This document shows, piece by piece, positions 20,897-30,070 of a stretch of DNA of 64,000 bases. Position 1 is the stretch's first letter. Every line of letters starts with the position of its first letter. A program made the position numbers and the translations under genes. A model generated the notes under the pieces. The model had not been told where the DNA came from. It made no database searches and saw nothing but the letters and a program-made list of their open reading frames with translations. Source of the DNA: Candidimonas sp. SYP-B2681 (lineage in GTDB: Bacteria > Pseudomonadota > Gammaproteobacteria > Burkholderiales > Burkholderiaceae_B); the NCBI RefSeq assembly GCF_003971065.1, contig NZ_RYDV01000003.1:248001-312000 (forward strand), given 5' to 3'.

Positions 20897-21262
20897 CTAC
20901 TGTTTTTGGCCGCCGGGATGGACCGGAAATGGGGCTGTCCCTCCGGGCATAGTCGAACCTGTCCCCGGATAAGGCGCACTTTGTGCAGGAGGGCTCGAGG
21001 GCGGCACCAGCCCGGTGCCGGTGCTATTCGCGGCACCGCTAGACGTCGAGCCAGGTTGCGAGCTCGTCCCGGGCATTTGAGACCCAGTAGCGCTTGAGTC
21101 GGCAGGAATCTCTGTCTCAGTTACTCTCAGTGTCGGCTGGATATCAATTTTCTGCGCCTTGATCCAGGCCTCGTGAGCCGCCTGGTCACGTGCCGCCTGT
21201 GCCCCCGCGAACGGAGCGGCCAACAATGCTGCAATTACAAGCGCTTTGTTTAAAGTTTTCAT
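20897..21262 (-). CDS. small secreted Pro/Ser/Gly-rich protein
   Basis: A 121-residue unknown protein. A clear Sec signal peptide (L-V-I-A-A-L-L-A-A-P-F-A-G-A-Q-A-A) ends near residue 24. A short conserved-looking section (H-E-A-W-I-K-A-Q-K-I-D-I-Q-P) follows, and then a low-complexity tail rich in S, G, T and P. No Cys lipobox is present. The start is the ATG at 21262 behind AGGAAG; a GTG lies three codons upstream. It converges with ypfJ, the stops being only 3 bases apart. Function unknown. Confidence 0.65.
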   Translation of the reverse strand: MKTLNKALVIAALLAAPFAGAQAARDQAAHEAWIKAQKIDIQPTLRVTETEIPADSSATGSQMPGTSSQPGSTSSGAANSTGTGLVPPSSPPAQSAPYPGTGSTMPGGTAPFPVHPGGQKQ

Positions 21263-21424
21263 GGCAGTCACTTCCTTCGATGATGAGGGAATATTTATGG
21301 TAGAAGAAAGGCTCCATCATGTACCGGACAAATGTTTCTAATCGTCAACCGACAGGGGGCATGGTTACCATTCGTTTCTCTTTTCGAATTTTGCTGTGTC
21401 GACAAAACCAAACGTAAAGTTCGT

Positions 21425-21433
21425 GCTAGAATC
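21425..21433 (+). promoter_or_regulatory. extended -10 promoter candidate for tRNA-His
   Basis: TGCTAGAAT matches an extended -10 (TGn plus TAGAAT at 21428-21433), about 70 bases before the mature tRNA 5' end. No good -35 hexamer is visible 16-18 bases upstream, as is allowed for extended -10 promoters. A second weaker TATACT lies at 21473-21478. Confidence 0.4.
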
Positions 21434-21504
21434 CCGTTTCTGTTCGAGAACAAACAGCAACTAAAAGGTGTTATACTTTTTAGTCGTTGTAGTGCTGTTA
21501 CAGT

Positions 21505-21581
21505 GGTGGCCGTAGCTCAGTTGGTAGAGTCCCGGATTGTGATTCCGGTTGTCGTGGGTTCGAGCCCCATCGGTCACCCCA
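21505..21581 (+). tRNA. tRNA-His (anticodon GTG)
   Basis: A 77-base cloverleaf with encoded CCA at 21579-21581. The acceptor stem is 8 pairs including the extra G(-1) at 21505 facing the discriminator C, which is the hallmark of tRNA-His. The D-loop reads AGCTCAGTTGGTAGAG, the anticodon stem-loop CCGGATTGTGATTCCGG has GTG, and the T-loop GGTTCGAGCCCC is canonical. It marks the left edge of the accessory zone. Confidence 0.97.
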
Positions 21582-21661
21582 GTAAACATGCTGTTCTTGA
21601 GAGATTAGCGAAACACCGAAATGGTGATATAAACCAAACTTGGTGACATGGATTTAGAATT

Positions 21662-21694
21662 AGCCCTACAGCCACACGCTGATGGGGCTTTTTT
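21662..21694 (+). terminator. intrinsic terminator after tRNA-His
   Basis: The outer stem AGCCCTA/TGGGGCT (one G-U pair) stacks on an inner CAGC/GCTG stem with a 5-base loop and ends in a run of T (21689-21694). It lies 80 bases past the tRNA and ahead of the start I choose for the next gene. Confidence 0.75.
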
Positions 21695-21743
21695 GCATGA
21701 AGTCAACGGCTTTGGCATCTACCCGCTACTGAAAGGAATGTCC

Positions 21744-22145
21744 ATGATCGATCCGTTTGGCGACCCGATCCCGGCCTCTGCTGGCCGCAAGAATTTTCTA
21801 ATGCTAGTTTCTGCATCGAAAGACAATGCGAAGTCGATCCAGACTGTGCTCGCCAACCTGAAAGAAACAGTCGACAAGAACGCATGGCCGCTTTGGGTCG
21901 ACTCCAAGGGCCTCGGCGTTTTTATCAACACCGACCTGGTCGCATCGGAAATCCGGCAGGGCGCCTTCCAAGGTGTCAGCGGCGACTTCACAGATATCAA
22001 GGACGCGCTGCTTGTAGAAGTCGGTGCCGATTGGTACGCCAGCGAAGGCTCGCCAATGAAGAACTGGCTCATGGCCCATGTGGGAAATCCGTCGGCCCAG
22101 CCAGCCAATTCACGTCTGCGGCGCCGCAAAACCGGATCCAGGTGA
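21744..22145 (+). CDS. hypothetical protein, 133 residues
   Basis: I do not recognise a family. It is a soluble, mixed-charge protein starting M-I-D-P-F-G-D-P-I-P, with segments F-L-M-L-V-S-A-S-K-D-N-A-K-S-I-Q-T-V-L and W-P-L-W-V-D-S-K-G-L-G-V-F-I-N-T-D, ending in a basic tail. The frame is open from 21648, but that part spans the tRNA terminator; GAAAGGA just upstream supports the ATG at 21744. It is followed after 4 bases by a membrane protein gene and then a small gene, so the three probably form one unit next to the tRNA. Confidence 0.6.
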   Translation: MIDPFGDPIPASAGRKNFLMLVSASKDNAKSIQTVLANLKETVDKNAWPLWVDSKGLGVFINTDLVASEIRQGAFQGVSGDFTDIKDALLVEVGADWYASEGSPMKNWLMAHVGNPSAQPANSRLRRRKTGSR

Positions 22146-22149
22146 TCTC

Positions 22150-22629
22150 ATGCCGATGAGGCTCGCACAGTTCTGCACGTTGCTGCTCTTTGCGATTGCC
22201 CTCGTACCGGAAGGGGCGCATGTGCTCGAGTTGGCAAACAAGATAAGCCTCGAACGTGACGCCTATATGACGGTTCAGCAAATATACCGGGGCTGGGACT
22301 TGATGGGCGCCGAAATGATTGCGGCGCTTTTGGCGGGCCTGCTTCTTAGTTTCCTGTCGCGGCGCGAGAAAGCGCCATTCCGATTGGCTCTAGCAGGATC
22401 TGTGCTTCTGGCCGCATCACTCGCTATTTTTTTCTTGTGGACTTTTCCGGCGAATGCTGCCACCAGCAACTGGTCAATTGCCCCGGAAAACTGGATGGCG
22501 CTAAGGGAACAATGGGAGTACTCGCGTGCAGCAGGTGGCGCCTTCGTTCTTGCGGCATTTTGCTGCATAACGAGTTCCTGCCTGGCCTACATCCCGGCTA
22601 ATAGGCATCCAAGCGCCGGCGCATTATGA
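22150..22629 (+). CDS. DUF1772-like four-helix membrane protein
   Basis: A 159-residue protein with four hydrophobic segments (about 3-20, 55-75, 82-103 and 133-152). The stretch between the last two, N-W-S-I-A-P-E-N-W-M-A-L-R-E-Q-W-E-Y-S-R-A-A-G, resembles the loop of DUF1772/anthrone-oxygenase-like membrane proteins, but the match is only by pattern. The ATG at 22150 has AGGTGA upstream. Its stop overlaps the next gene's start (ATGA). Confidence 0.55.
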   Translation: MPMRLAQFCTLLLFAIALVPEGAHVLELANKISLERDAYMTVQQIYRGWDLMGAEMIAALLAGLLLSFLSRREKAPFRLALAGSVLLAASLAIFFLWTFPANAATSNWSIAPENWMALREQWEYSRAAGGAFVLAAFCCITSSCLAYIPANRHPSAGAL

Positions 22630-22868
22630 CTCCAGACTTCGACACTCCTTCTTGGTCACTCGCCCCTGAGGGCTGGAACTGGCTTGCCCAGGATGAAGAC
22701 GGGCGGTGGTTCTGGTATGGCGTAAAGCCCGTGCTTGGCATCGGCGGCGGGGTATGGCGCGCGCCCTCTCGCGCTCAGTGCCTGGCCGGGCATGGCCCTC
22801 CCAATCCCGACTGGCATGCGTCATTGCAAGAGCGCCCCATATCGCAAGCCCGCCTTCCGGCCGACTAG
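22626..22868 (+). CDS. small Trp-rich hypothetical protein (intact paralog copy)
   Basis: An 80-residue protein of unknown function, rich in Trp: W-S-L-A-P-E-G-W-N-W-L-A-Q-D-E-D-G-R-W-F-W-Y, then G-G-G-V-W-R-A-P-S-R-A-Q and N-P-D-W-H-A-S-L-Q-E-R-P. Repeated aromatic pairs with Gly/Pro suggest a small beta fold, but no family is recognised. That it is a real gene is supported by a decayed copy at 41128-41273 that keeps the same protein-level pattern through frameshift and nonsense changes. In both places the start of a cardiolipin synthase gene follows. It overlaps the upstream membrane-protein gene by 4 bases. Confidence 0.65.
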   Translation: MTPDFDTPSWSLAPEGWNWLAQDEDGRWFWYGVKPVLGIGGGVWRAPSRAQCLAGHGPPNPDWHASLQERPISQARLPAD

Positions 22869-22964
22869 TTTATATACTTAGCGCAGGCTGCGTCCTGGCG
22901 ACCCGGCCCAGGCTGGCACAGGCCAGAATTCCACGGTAAAGAAAAACCGGGATATGACGCCGAT

Positions 22965-23066
22965 ATGGCCTCTTTGCACTATCTGATTCTGGAATATTGG
23001 CCACATCTGGCGTTTCGCCGCAGTAGAAAAAATTCTGGTGCCGGAAATCGGTGGCAGGATTGGTAA
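22965..23066 (+). pseudogene. 5' stub of a second cardiolipin synthase gene
   Basis: The first 17 codons (M-A-S-L-H-Y-L-I-L-E-Y-W-P-H-L-A-F) match the start of the intact cls at 41384 (M-T-S-L-H-Y-L-F-Q-E-Y-W-P-H-L-A-F). Similarity then stops and the frame closes at 23066. The bases before it (including T-A-T-A-T-A-C-T-T near 22871) also resemble the leader of the intact cls. The rest of the gene is gone, replaced by the end of the glucoamylase operon. Confidence 0.8.
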
Positions 23067-23143
23067 AGCCTCGCGGGCCGTCAGTATATGGTCGACCCTA
23101 TACGGTGCCGTAGGGAGAAAAAGCATCGGCTCTCGCGTACGCG

Positions 23144-24517
23144 CTACATGCGACGTTCCAAATGGACGTCACAAGCAGGACTCCGGACCGAGACGGCGTT
23201 AGAGTGATTCTCGGCCTCAAGCAACCAGCCGCCGGTGAAACCCGCCTGCTTCAGGCCTTGGGTTATGTACGAACAGCTACGCATGAGCGTCCACAAGTAC
23301 CCCGTGAGGTAGTTTTCTATCATCAGTACTATCGGCCCCTGGTTAATCCCGAAATGCCAGGGTGAAACCCAGCCGCAAGGCTTGCACTCGTCGTTTAAAT
23401 AGGTGGGGTTGAAGGTGGCTTTGAAGCCGTACGAGTCGTTTGACGTCAGCTTCAGCGAGTTGATGTAGTGGTCTATGGCAGGCAGCACGATGTCGGGGGC
23501 AAACGGCAGCGAGGCCACCACAGCCCATGGCGCGACAGTGCCATCGTCCGGCCCATAAGGAATCCCACGCCCGACATAGTCCAGGAACTGGCGCAAGACA
23601 CCGTTGATTTTCATGGTTATTGGGCCGGGGCCGTCGCTGGCGGTTATCCCCCAACAGTATGGGCCGTAGCCGGAAAATCTCAAGGGGTTGTGAATGGCAT
23701 ATTGCTGCTGGGCACGGGAAGCGCGTTCGCTGTTCTGGAAATAGTCTATACCCTTGTCTCGCATATAACTGTCTTGAATGCCACGAAAGTCTATCCAGCA
23801 ATGCGACAGTTGATGGGTAAAAAGCGGGCCGGCGTATACGTACTCATACCCATAGCAGTTTTCCCAGCGGTAAGTGCTTAGCCATGCGTCGTAACTGCCT
23901 GCCGGTATGGGGTGGGTTGGCGACCCGAGCGCTAGTATGTACAACATCAAAGCCTCATCGTAGCCTTCCCAGTGATATGGCAGGAAGCCGCTTTCCGGTT
24001 TCCACCCATGGGTGAGCTTTTCTCCTTGATCTAATGCCCACTGCCAATCGGCTCTCCGAAACAACGCGTCGGCAAGGTCGCGGATTTCTTTTTCGGCGGC
24101 GCTATCGGTGTTGAAGTAGGCGGCGGCTGCCAAGACTCCGGCCAGCAACAAGGCGCTATCGATGGTGGATAGTTCGCACTGCCAGGCGCGGCGACCAGTC
24201 TGCATATCCAGAAAATGATAATAAAAACCCTTGTAGCCGGTGGCGTCGACGTGTGTTCCTTGTGGGCTATTCCAGAAAAACCGCAAAGTGGTCAGCGAGC
24301 GCTCAAGCGCCGCATTGTGTGTCATCATGCCGCGCTCGACCGCGATGGGATAGGCGCTTAGTGCCAGGCCGGTGGCCGCAATGCTTGCGGGCCAATTAGG
24401 CGCGCTTTTGTCGACCACCAGTCCGTTGGCTGGGTTGGTTTCGTGCTTGAAGTAGCTGAACGACAGCCGCTGCAACTGCTCAAGTTCTGCTTCGCCTTGT
24501 CGCTTTGTACCGCTCAT
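23144..24517 (-). CDS. glucoamylase-like (PF10091/GH144-type) protein
   Basis: A 457-residue (alpha/alpha)6-barrel protein of the glucoamylase-like COG5368 family. Conserved pieces include F-S-Y-F-K-H-E-T-N-P-A-N-G-L near the N-terminus, C-E-L-S-T-I-D-S-A-L-L-L-A-G-V-L, W-E-G-Y-D-E-A-L-M-L-Y-I-L-A-L-G-S-P-T-H, and S-P-W-H-F-G-I-N-Q-G-P. The same domain sits between the GT84 and GH94 parts of NdvB-type cyclic beta-1,2-glucan synthases, and GH144 relatives are endo-beta-1,2-glucanases. No signal peptide is seen, so it should be cytosolic. ATG 24517 with AAAGGA upstream is chosen over the longer frame reaching into pgm. It is the last gene of the seven-gene operon. Confidence 0.85.
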   Translation of the reverse strand: MSGTKRQGEAELEQLQRLSFSYFKHETNPANGLVVDKSAPNWPASIAATGLALSAYPIAVERGMMTHNAALERSLTTLRFFWNSPQGTHVDATGYKGFYYHFLDMQTGRRAWQCELSTIDSALLLAGVLAAAAYFNTDSAAEKEIRDLADALFRRADWQWALDQGEKLTHGWKPESGFLPYHWEGYDEALMLYILALGSPTHPIPAGSYDAWLSTYRWENCYGYEYVYAGPLFTHQLSHCWIDFRGIQDSYMRDKGIDYFQNSERASRAQQQYAIHNPLRFSGYGPYCWGITASDGPGPITMKINGVLRQFLDYVGRGIPYGPDDGTVAPWAVVASLPFAPDIVLPAIDHYINSLKLTSNDSYGFKATFNPTYLNDECKPCGWVSPWHFGINQGPIVLMIENYLTGYLWTLMRSCSYITQGLKQAGFTGGWLLEAENHSNAVSVRSPACDVHLERRM

Positions 24518-24533
24518 TTCGTTTCCTTTGACG

Positions 24534-26213
24534 CTAGTGGCGCGAGCCCGCGCCCAATGCAGTGCCGACAATGACCTGGGCTTCAGTCAAAATGCGCTGC
24601 AAATGTTCTTCGTTCCGGAAGCTTTCCGCGTAGATTTTGTAGATCTCCTCAGTGCCCGATGGACGCGCCGCAAACCATCCATTGGCGGCGGCTACTTTCA
24701 CGCCGCCAATCGACGCGCCGTTACCCGGCGCTTCGGTCAAAATAGCGCTTATCGGCTCGCCGGCCAGCTCTTTGGTGTGTATGGCTTGTGCCGCTAGTCC
24801 AGCCAATTGCTTTTTTTCCGACGAGTCAGCGCTGGCCTCAAACCGTCGGAAAATCGGTGTGCCCAGGCTTTTCGTCAGTTCGGCATAGGCCTGGCCCGGG
24901 TCGCTTCCTTTTACCGCCGTCATTTCCGCCGCAAGCAAAGCCGCAATCATGCCGTCCTTGTCAGTCGTCCAGACCGAGCCATCCCTACGCAGAAATGAGG
25001 CGCCCGCGCTTTCTTCGCCGCCAAAACCCAGCGAACTGTCGAACAGCCCGTCCACGAACCATTTAAAGCCTACCGGCACCTCAAATAGCTTTCGGCCCAA
25101 CCGCGCCGCCACCCGATCTATGATCTCGCTGCTGACCACGGTTTTCCCTATGCCCGCGCCTCGACTCCATTTCGCCCTGTGGGTGAACAAATATTGGATC
25201 GCGGCGGCAAGATAATGATTGGGGGGCAGCAACCCGACGCTTGGGGTGACAATGCCGTGACGGTCGTAATCGGTATCGCAGCCAAAGGCGATGTCGGAGC
25301 TGTCTTTAAGCTGGATAAGACGCTTCATGGCATAGGGCGATGACGGGTCCATACGGATCTTCCCGTCCCAGTCTACCGACATGAAGCGAAAGGTGGGGTC
25401 GACTTCTTCGCTGACTACCGTCAGGTTCAGATGGTAGCGTTCCGCAATTCTCGACCAATAGTGCACCCCTGCCCCACCCAGCGGATCGACGGCCATATGT
25501 ATGCGGCTGCTACGGATCGCCTGCATATCTATGATGGTGTCCAGGTCGTTCACATAGGCGCTGAGAAAGTCGTGGCGATGTGTGGTATTGGCAAGCAGTG
25601 CGCGATCGTAGGACCAGCGCAGCACGCCTTTCAAGCCCGCTTCAAGCAAAGCGTTGGCCCGGGCTCCAATCCATCGCGTTATTTCGACATCGGCGGGCCC
25701 GCCGTTGCTGGCGTTGTATTTATAGCCACCGCTATCGGGGGGATTATGTGACGGTGTGATCACGATGCCATCGGCCAGCCCGCTGACTCGCCCGCAGTTG
25801 TAGGCGAGGATGGCGTGCGATACCGCAGGGGTCGGCGTGGTTTCGTTATTTTGCGAGATCATAGTTTCGACGCCGTTGGCCGCAAATACCTCAAGCGCGC
25901 TGGCCGCAGCTGGCGTCGACAAGGCATGAGTATCGACGCCGACAAAAAGCGGGCCATTCACATGGCTGTGTTTCCGGTAGTCGCAAATGGCTTGGGTAAT
26001 CGCCAGTACGTGCCACTCGTTGAATGTGCAGTCGAACGCCGTCCCGCGATGGCCGGAGGTACCGAAGGCAACCCGCTGTGCGGGTATGGATGCGTCCGGC
26101 GTATTGGTGTAGTAGCAGGTAATAAGCCTGGGGACGTCAACCAACAACGATACGGGCGCGGGTTTACCGGCCAGCGGGCTGATAGTCATGGTTGCGGTTT
26201 GGGCGTCGGTCAT
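24534..26213 (-). CDS. pgm: phosphoglucomutase (alpha-D-glucose specific)
   Basis: A 559-residue phosphohexomutase interconverting glucose 1-phosphate and glucose 6-phosphate. The phosphoserine is Ser155 in I-T-P-S-H-N-P-P-D-S-G-G, the metal loop is G-C-D-T-D-Y-D-R-H-G, and the sugar-specificity loop G-G-E-E-S-A-G and the P-S-G-T-E-E phosphate-binding segment near the C-terminus are present. It overlaps transketolase by 4 bases. In this operon it would convert the glucose 1-phosphate released by the GH94 phosphorylase. Confidence 0.95.
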   Translation of the reverse strand: MTDAQTATMTISPLAGKPAPVSLLVDVPRLITCYYTNTPDASIPAQRVAFGTSGHRGTAFDCTFNEWHVLAITQAICDYRKHSHVNGPLFVGVDTHALSTPAAASALEVFAANGVETMISQNNETTPTPAVSHAILAYNCGRVSGLADGIVITPSHNPPDSGGYKYNASNGGPADVEITRWIGARANALLEAGLKGVLRWSYDRALLANTTHRHDFLSAYVNDLDTIIDMQAIRSSRIHMAVDPLGGAGVHYWSRIAERYHLNLTVVSEEVDPTFRFMSVDWDGKIRMDPSSPYAMKRLIQLKDSSDIAFGCDTDYDRHGIVTPSVGLLPPNHYLAAAIQYLFTHRAKWSRGAGIGKTVVSSEIIDRVAARLGRKLFEVPVGFKWFVDGLFDSSLGFGGEESAGASFLRRDGSVWTTDKDGMIAALLAAEMTAVKGSDPGQAYAELTKSLGTPIFRRFEASADSSEKKQLAGLAAQAIHTKELAGEPISAILTEAPGNGASIGGVKVAAANGWFAARPSGTEEIYKIYAESFRNEEHLQRILTEAQVIVGTALGAGSRH

Positions 26214-28294
26214 CGTCGAGCTCCTTTCGCCGCTAGCTGTTCACGTACTGCGTTGATGACATGCGCCGGCTCGAAGCCGAAATGGCTAGCGACCTCTTTT
26301 GCGGGCGCCGACATGCCGAAGGCACGCATAGCTAGAATGGCTCCGTGCAACCCGGTATAGCGTTCCCAACCAAAGGGGGATGCGGCCTCGACCGCCACGC
26401 GCGCCGTAATCGTGGGCGGCAGCACACTGTCGCGATATGCCTGGCTCTGGCTCTCGAACAATTCCCATGAAGGCATGCTGACGACGCGCGTGTTGATGCC
26501 TTCAGTCTTGAGCTCTTCGTAGGCTGCGATGCATAGTGCTACTTCACTCCCTGTAGCCAGCAGCAGCACGTCGGGTTCGCCATCTGACGCGTCCGCCAAT
26601 ATGTAGGCGCCTTGCGCCAGCCCGCTGGCCGAACCGTATTTATTGCGATCCAGCGTTGGCACGGCTTGCCGCGTCAGCACCAACGATATGGGGCAATCCG
26701 TGGTTTGCATGATGACTCGCCAGGCACTGACAACTTCGTTGGCATCAGCCGGTCGTATCACGATCATGCCCGGCATTGCCCGCAGCCCGGCCAGCTGGCC
26801 TATCGGCTGATGGGTTGGTCCGTCCTCGCCCAGGCCGATGGAGTCGTGTGTCCAGATATAGATGATGGGCAGCTTCATCATGGCGCTAAGCCGAAGTGCG
26901 GCACGGCAGTAATCGGTGAAAACAAAGAAGCTGGCCGCGAAAGGACGCAAGCCCGACAGGCTTAATCCGTTGGCAATGGCGCACATGGCGTGTTCGCGCA
27001 GGCCAAAGTGGAGATTACGGCCGCTATAGTCACCGTCCGCCCCCGGCGCTTGAAAGCTTTTTTCCAGGACTTCGATCAATTTGGTTTTGGTCGATGGCGC
27101 CAGGTCGGCCGCCCCGCCCAGCAGCCACGGCATTCGGGCGGCAATTGCATTGAGCACTTTGCCCGATGAATCCCGAGTCGCCAGCCCTTTTGCATCGGTC
27201 CAGAATGCAGGTAGCGACGTATCCCACTTGTCAGGCGCTATGCGCTGCTGCATGTGGTCAAGCTGATCTGCGAGGTCGGGATATTGAGCACGATAGGCAG
27301 CATAGTTGGCTTCCCAGGCAGCATAAGCGTGGGCACCCCGTTGGCCGAATTGCCGGTCAAAATGCTGGCATACTTCTTCGTTAACGTTGAACTGACTGTC
27401 TGGATCGCAGCCGTAAAACTCCTTGGCCAATCGCGTTTCTGTTACGCCCAGCGGTTCGCCGTGCGCTTCGCGCGTGTCGTGCTTGTTGGGCGCACCATAA
27501 CCGATATGGCTATGGGTAATGATCAGCGTCGGGCGATCGCGGGTTGCAAGAAACGACTTGTAGGCATGAGCAAGCGATGACAGGTCGTTGGCATCGCTGA
27601 CGTGGACTACATGCCAGTCGTAGGCAGCGAATCGCGCGGCGACGTCCTCCGTAAAGGCCAGCGTAGTGGAGCCTTCAATGGTGATGCGATTGTCGTCATA
27701 GATCCAGCACAGCCCGGCAAGCTTAAGATGACCGGCCAATGATGCCGCTTCGCTCCCTACCCCTTCCATCATGTCGCCATCGCTGCACAATACGTAGACA
27801 TTGTGGTTGAACAGCTCATACCCGGGGCGATTGAAGGTGGCGGCCAGCCAGCGTTCGGCTATGGCCATACCCACGCTGGTGGCTATGCCCTGCCCTAACG
27901 GCCCGGTGGTAGTTTCAATGCCCGTGGTCAGGCCGTATTCCGGATGTCCTGAACAAAGGCTGCCAAGCTGGCGAAAGCGTTTGAGCTCTTCCATAGGGAC
28001 GGCTAATTGTGAAACCGGCTCTCCGTCCGAACGCGCCGCCTTTACGCCTGTCAGGTGCAGCAGACTGTAAAGCAAGGCGCAGGCATGGCCGGCTGACAGT
28101 ACAAAGCGATCGCGGTTCAGCCAATTTGGATGACTCGGATCGTAGTGTAAAAATTTCTGCCAAAGACAATAAACGGTGGGTGCTGCCCCCATAGGGGTGC
28201 CAGGGTGACCCGACTGAGCTTGTTGGACGGCGTCTATCGATAGCGTACGCAAGGTGTTGACGCAGAGTTGATCGAGTTCTTTCTGTGAATTCAT
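26210..28294 (-). CDS. tkt: transketolase
   Basis: A full-length (694 residues) thiamine-diphosphate enzyme moving two-carbon units in the non-oxidative pentose phosphate pathway. It has the N-terminal Q-Q-A-Q-S-G-H-P-G-T-P-M-G-A-A motif, the ThDP motif S-D-G-D-M-M-E-G-V-G-S-E-A-A-S-L-A-G-H (ending in Y-D-D-N), H-D-S-I-G-L-G-E-D-G-P-T-H-Q-P, and the C-terminal transketolase domain. It begins 96 bases after pgi and overlaps pgm. A housekeeping tkt probably exists elsewhere; this copy looks dedicated to the operon. Confidence 0.95.
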   Translation of the reverse strand: MNSQKELDQLCVNTLRTLSIDAVQQAQSGHPGTPMGAAPTVYCLWQKFLHYDPSHPNWLNRDRFVLSAGHACALLYSLLHLTGVKAARSDGEPVSQLAVPMEELKRFRQLGSLCSGHPEYGLTTGIETTTGPLGQGIATSVGMAIAERWLAATFNRPGYELFNHNVYVLCSDGDMMEGVGSEAASLAGHLKLAGLCWIYDDNRITIEGSTTLAFTEDVAARFAAYDWHVVHVSDANDLSSLAHAYKSFLATRDRPTLIITHSHIGYGAPNKHDTREAHGEPLGVTETRLAKEFYGCDPDSQFNVNEEVCQHFDRQFGQRGAHAYAAWEANYAAYRAQYPDLADQLDHMQQRIAPDKWDTSLPAFWTDAKGLATRDSSGKVLNAIAARMPWLLGGAADLAPSTKTKLIEVLEKSFQAPGADGDYSGRNLHFGLREHAMCAIANGLSLSGLRPFAASFFVFTDYCRAALRLSAMMKLPIIYIWTHDSIGLGEDGPTHQPIGQLAGLRAMPGMIVIRPADANEVVSAWRVIMQTTDCPISLVLTRQAVPTLDRNKYGSASGLAQGAYILADASDGEPDVLLLATGSEVALCIAAYEELKTEGINTRVVSMPSWELFESQSQAYRDSVLPPTITARVAVEAASPFGWERYTGLHGAILAMRAFGMSAPAKEVASHFGFEPAHVINAVREQLAAKGARR

Positions 28295-28390
28295 GATTCC
28301 GCCTCTTTAGAGTGCGTCCTGCCTGGGTACTGCTCAGCAAGCAATGCTGTTAGAGAATGTTTACCCTTGGTGCCACGTGGCGCCACGAGT

Positions 28391-30070
28391 TCAATCGCCG
28401 TCGTAGCCTGTGGCCATGGCTGCTCCCTTTTTCAGGCTGCGATAGCGCCGCATCAGTGCGTTAGTGGAGCTATCGTGCTTTAGCGGGGGGTCATCCGTGC
28501 TCTCGAGTTCCGGCGAGGTGCGTTTAGCCAACTGTTTGCCCAGTTCGACGCCCCATTGGTCAAAAGAGTCGATATTCCAGATGACGCCTTGCGTAAAGAC
28601 GCTGTGCTCGTAAAGAGCAACCAGGGTTCCAAGCGAGTATGGAGTCAGCCGCTCGGCCAAAATGGTGTTGCTTGGACGATTGCCTTCGAAGACGCGATGA
28701 GGAGCCTGCCAGTCGGGTATGCCCTCGGCAGCTACCTGCTCCCGGGTTTTACCGAAGGCCAGCGCTTCGGTTTGAGCAAACAGGTTCGCCATCAATTCGT
28801 CGTGTTGGTCGCCCAGCGGGTTAAGCGCTTGGCAAAAACCGATAAAGTCGCAAGAAATCAAATGCGTGCCTTGATGTATCAGTTGATAGAAGGAATGCTG
28901 GCCGTTCGTGCCTGGCTCGCCCCAATATATAGGCCCTGTCTGATAGTCGACGGTGGTGCCGGCTAACGTGACGTGCTTGCCGTTGCTCTCCATCGTCAGT
29001 TGCTGCAAGTAGGCGGGAAAGCGCGCAAGATACTGTTCGTATGGCAGTACGGCGACAGTGCGCGCATCAAGAAAATTAGTATTCCATATCGCCAGCAGCC
29101 CCATCAGAGCCGGCAAGTTCTGTCGCAACGGGGTATGTCGAAAATGCAGGTCCATGGCGTGAAAACCATTCAGCATTTCTGTGAACCGCGCTGGTCCGAT
29201 GGCGATCATGGTCGACAGCCCTATCGCTGAGTCGATCGAGTAGCGCCCGCCAACCCAGTCCCAGAATCCAAACATTTCGGCGGTATCGATGCCGAACCGG
29301 GAAACCTCTTCAGCATTGGTTGATATCGCCACAAAGTGTCTACGTAACGCTTCTTTGTTACCTAGTTTGTTCAGGCACCACTCACGTGCTGCGCGCGCGT
29401 TAGTCAAGGTTTCGAGGGTGACGAATGTTTTCGAGCAGACGATGAACAAGGTTTCTTCGGGGTCCAGGCCGCGCGTGGCTTCAGTGAAATCGGTGGCATC
29501 CATGTTCGAGATAAAACGGAAATCAATATCGCGTTGGCTGTAATGCCGCAATGCTTCGTAGGCCATAACCGGGCCCAGAGCAGACCCCCCTATCCCAATG
29601 TTGATGACATTCCTGATGCGCTTACCGGTATATCCCAGCCATGCGCCGCTCCGTACCTGCTCTGAAAATTCCGCCATGCGCGCCAGCGTGGTGTGTACGT
29701 CCGGGACGACGTTTCTGCCATCCACAGAAATCTGCTCGTCAGCGGCAGCGCGCAAAGCGATATGAAGCGCGGCGCGTTGCTCGGTGATATTGATTTTCTT
29801 GCCCTTGAACATGGCTTCGACATGCTGATGCAGGCCGCATTGCTCGGCCAATTTTTCCAGCAGGCCCAGGGTTTCGTCTGTGATGCGGTTCTTGGCGTAG
29901 TCAAGGTAAAGCCCGGCACCTTCGGCGGCCAGCCGGTCCCCGCGGTGTGGGTCGTCGGCGAATAGCTGACGCAACGATGTATTGCGTATTGCCTGTTGGT
30001 GCGCCTGCAGCGCTTTCCAGGCGGGGCTTGAGGTCAGCGGCTGTGGTCGAACGAACGGATAAATACTCAT
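28391..30070 (-). CDS. pgi: glucose-6-phosphate isomerase
   Basis: A 559-residue Pgi interconverting glucose 6-phosphate and fructose 6-phosphate. Signatures are [11 protein letters not shown], the S-K-T-F-V-T-L-E-T sugar-phosphate loop, [20 protein letters not shown], and the C-terminal [10 protein letters not shown] signature. The frame is open 7 codons further up, but the ATG at 30070 overlaps the transaldolase stop as ATGA, which is the better start. It is unlikely to be a fused or bifunctional form. Confidence 0.95.
   Translation of the reverse strand: MSIYPFVRPQPLTSSPAWKALQAHQQAIRNTSLRQLFADDPHRGDRLAAEGAGLYLDYAKNRITDETLGLLEKLAEQCGLHQHVEAMFKGKKINITEQRAALHIALRAAADEQISVDGRNVVPDVHTTLARMAEFSEQVRSGAWLGYTGKRIRNVINIGIGGSALGPVMAYEALRHYSQRDIDFRFISNMDATDFTEATRGLDPEETLFIVCSKTFVTLETLTNARAAREWCLNKLGNKEALRRHFVAISTNAEEVSRFGIDTAEMFGFWDWVGGRYSIDSAIGLSTMIAIGPARFTEMLNGFHAMDLHFRHTPLRQNLPALMGLLAIWNTNFLDARTVAVLPYEQYLARFPAYLQQLTMESNGKHVTLAGTTVDYQTGPIYWGEPGTNGQHSFYQLIHQGTHLISCDFIGFCQALNPLGDQHDELMANLFAQTEALAFGKTREQVAAEGIPDWQAPHRVFEGNRPSNTILAERLTPYSLGTLVALYEHSVFTQGVIWNIDSFDQWGVELGKQLAKRTSPELESTDDPPLKHDSSTNALMRRYRSLKKGAAMATGYDGD

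Noticed and set aside
20602-21262. Selenocysteine, toxin-antitoxin or other small system near ypfJ
   Set aside because: The small secreted protein has only a signal peptide and a low-complexity tail, and no partner gene is present.
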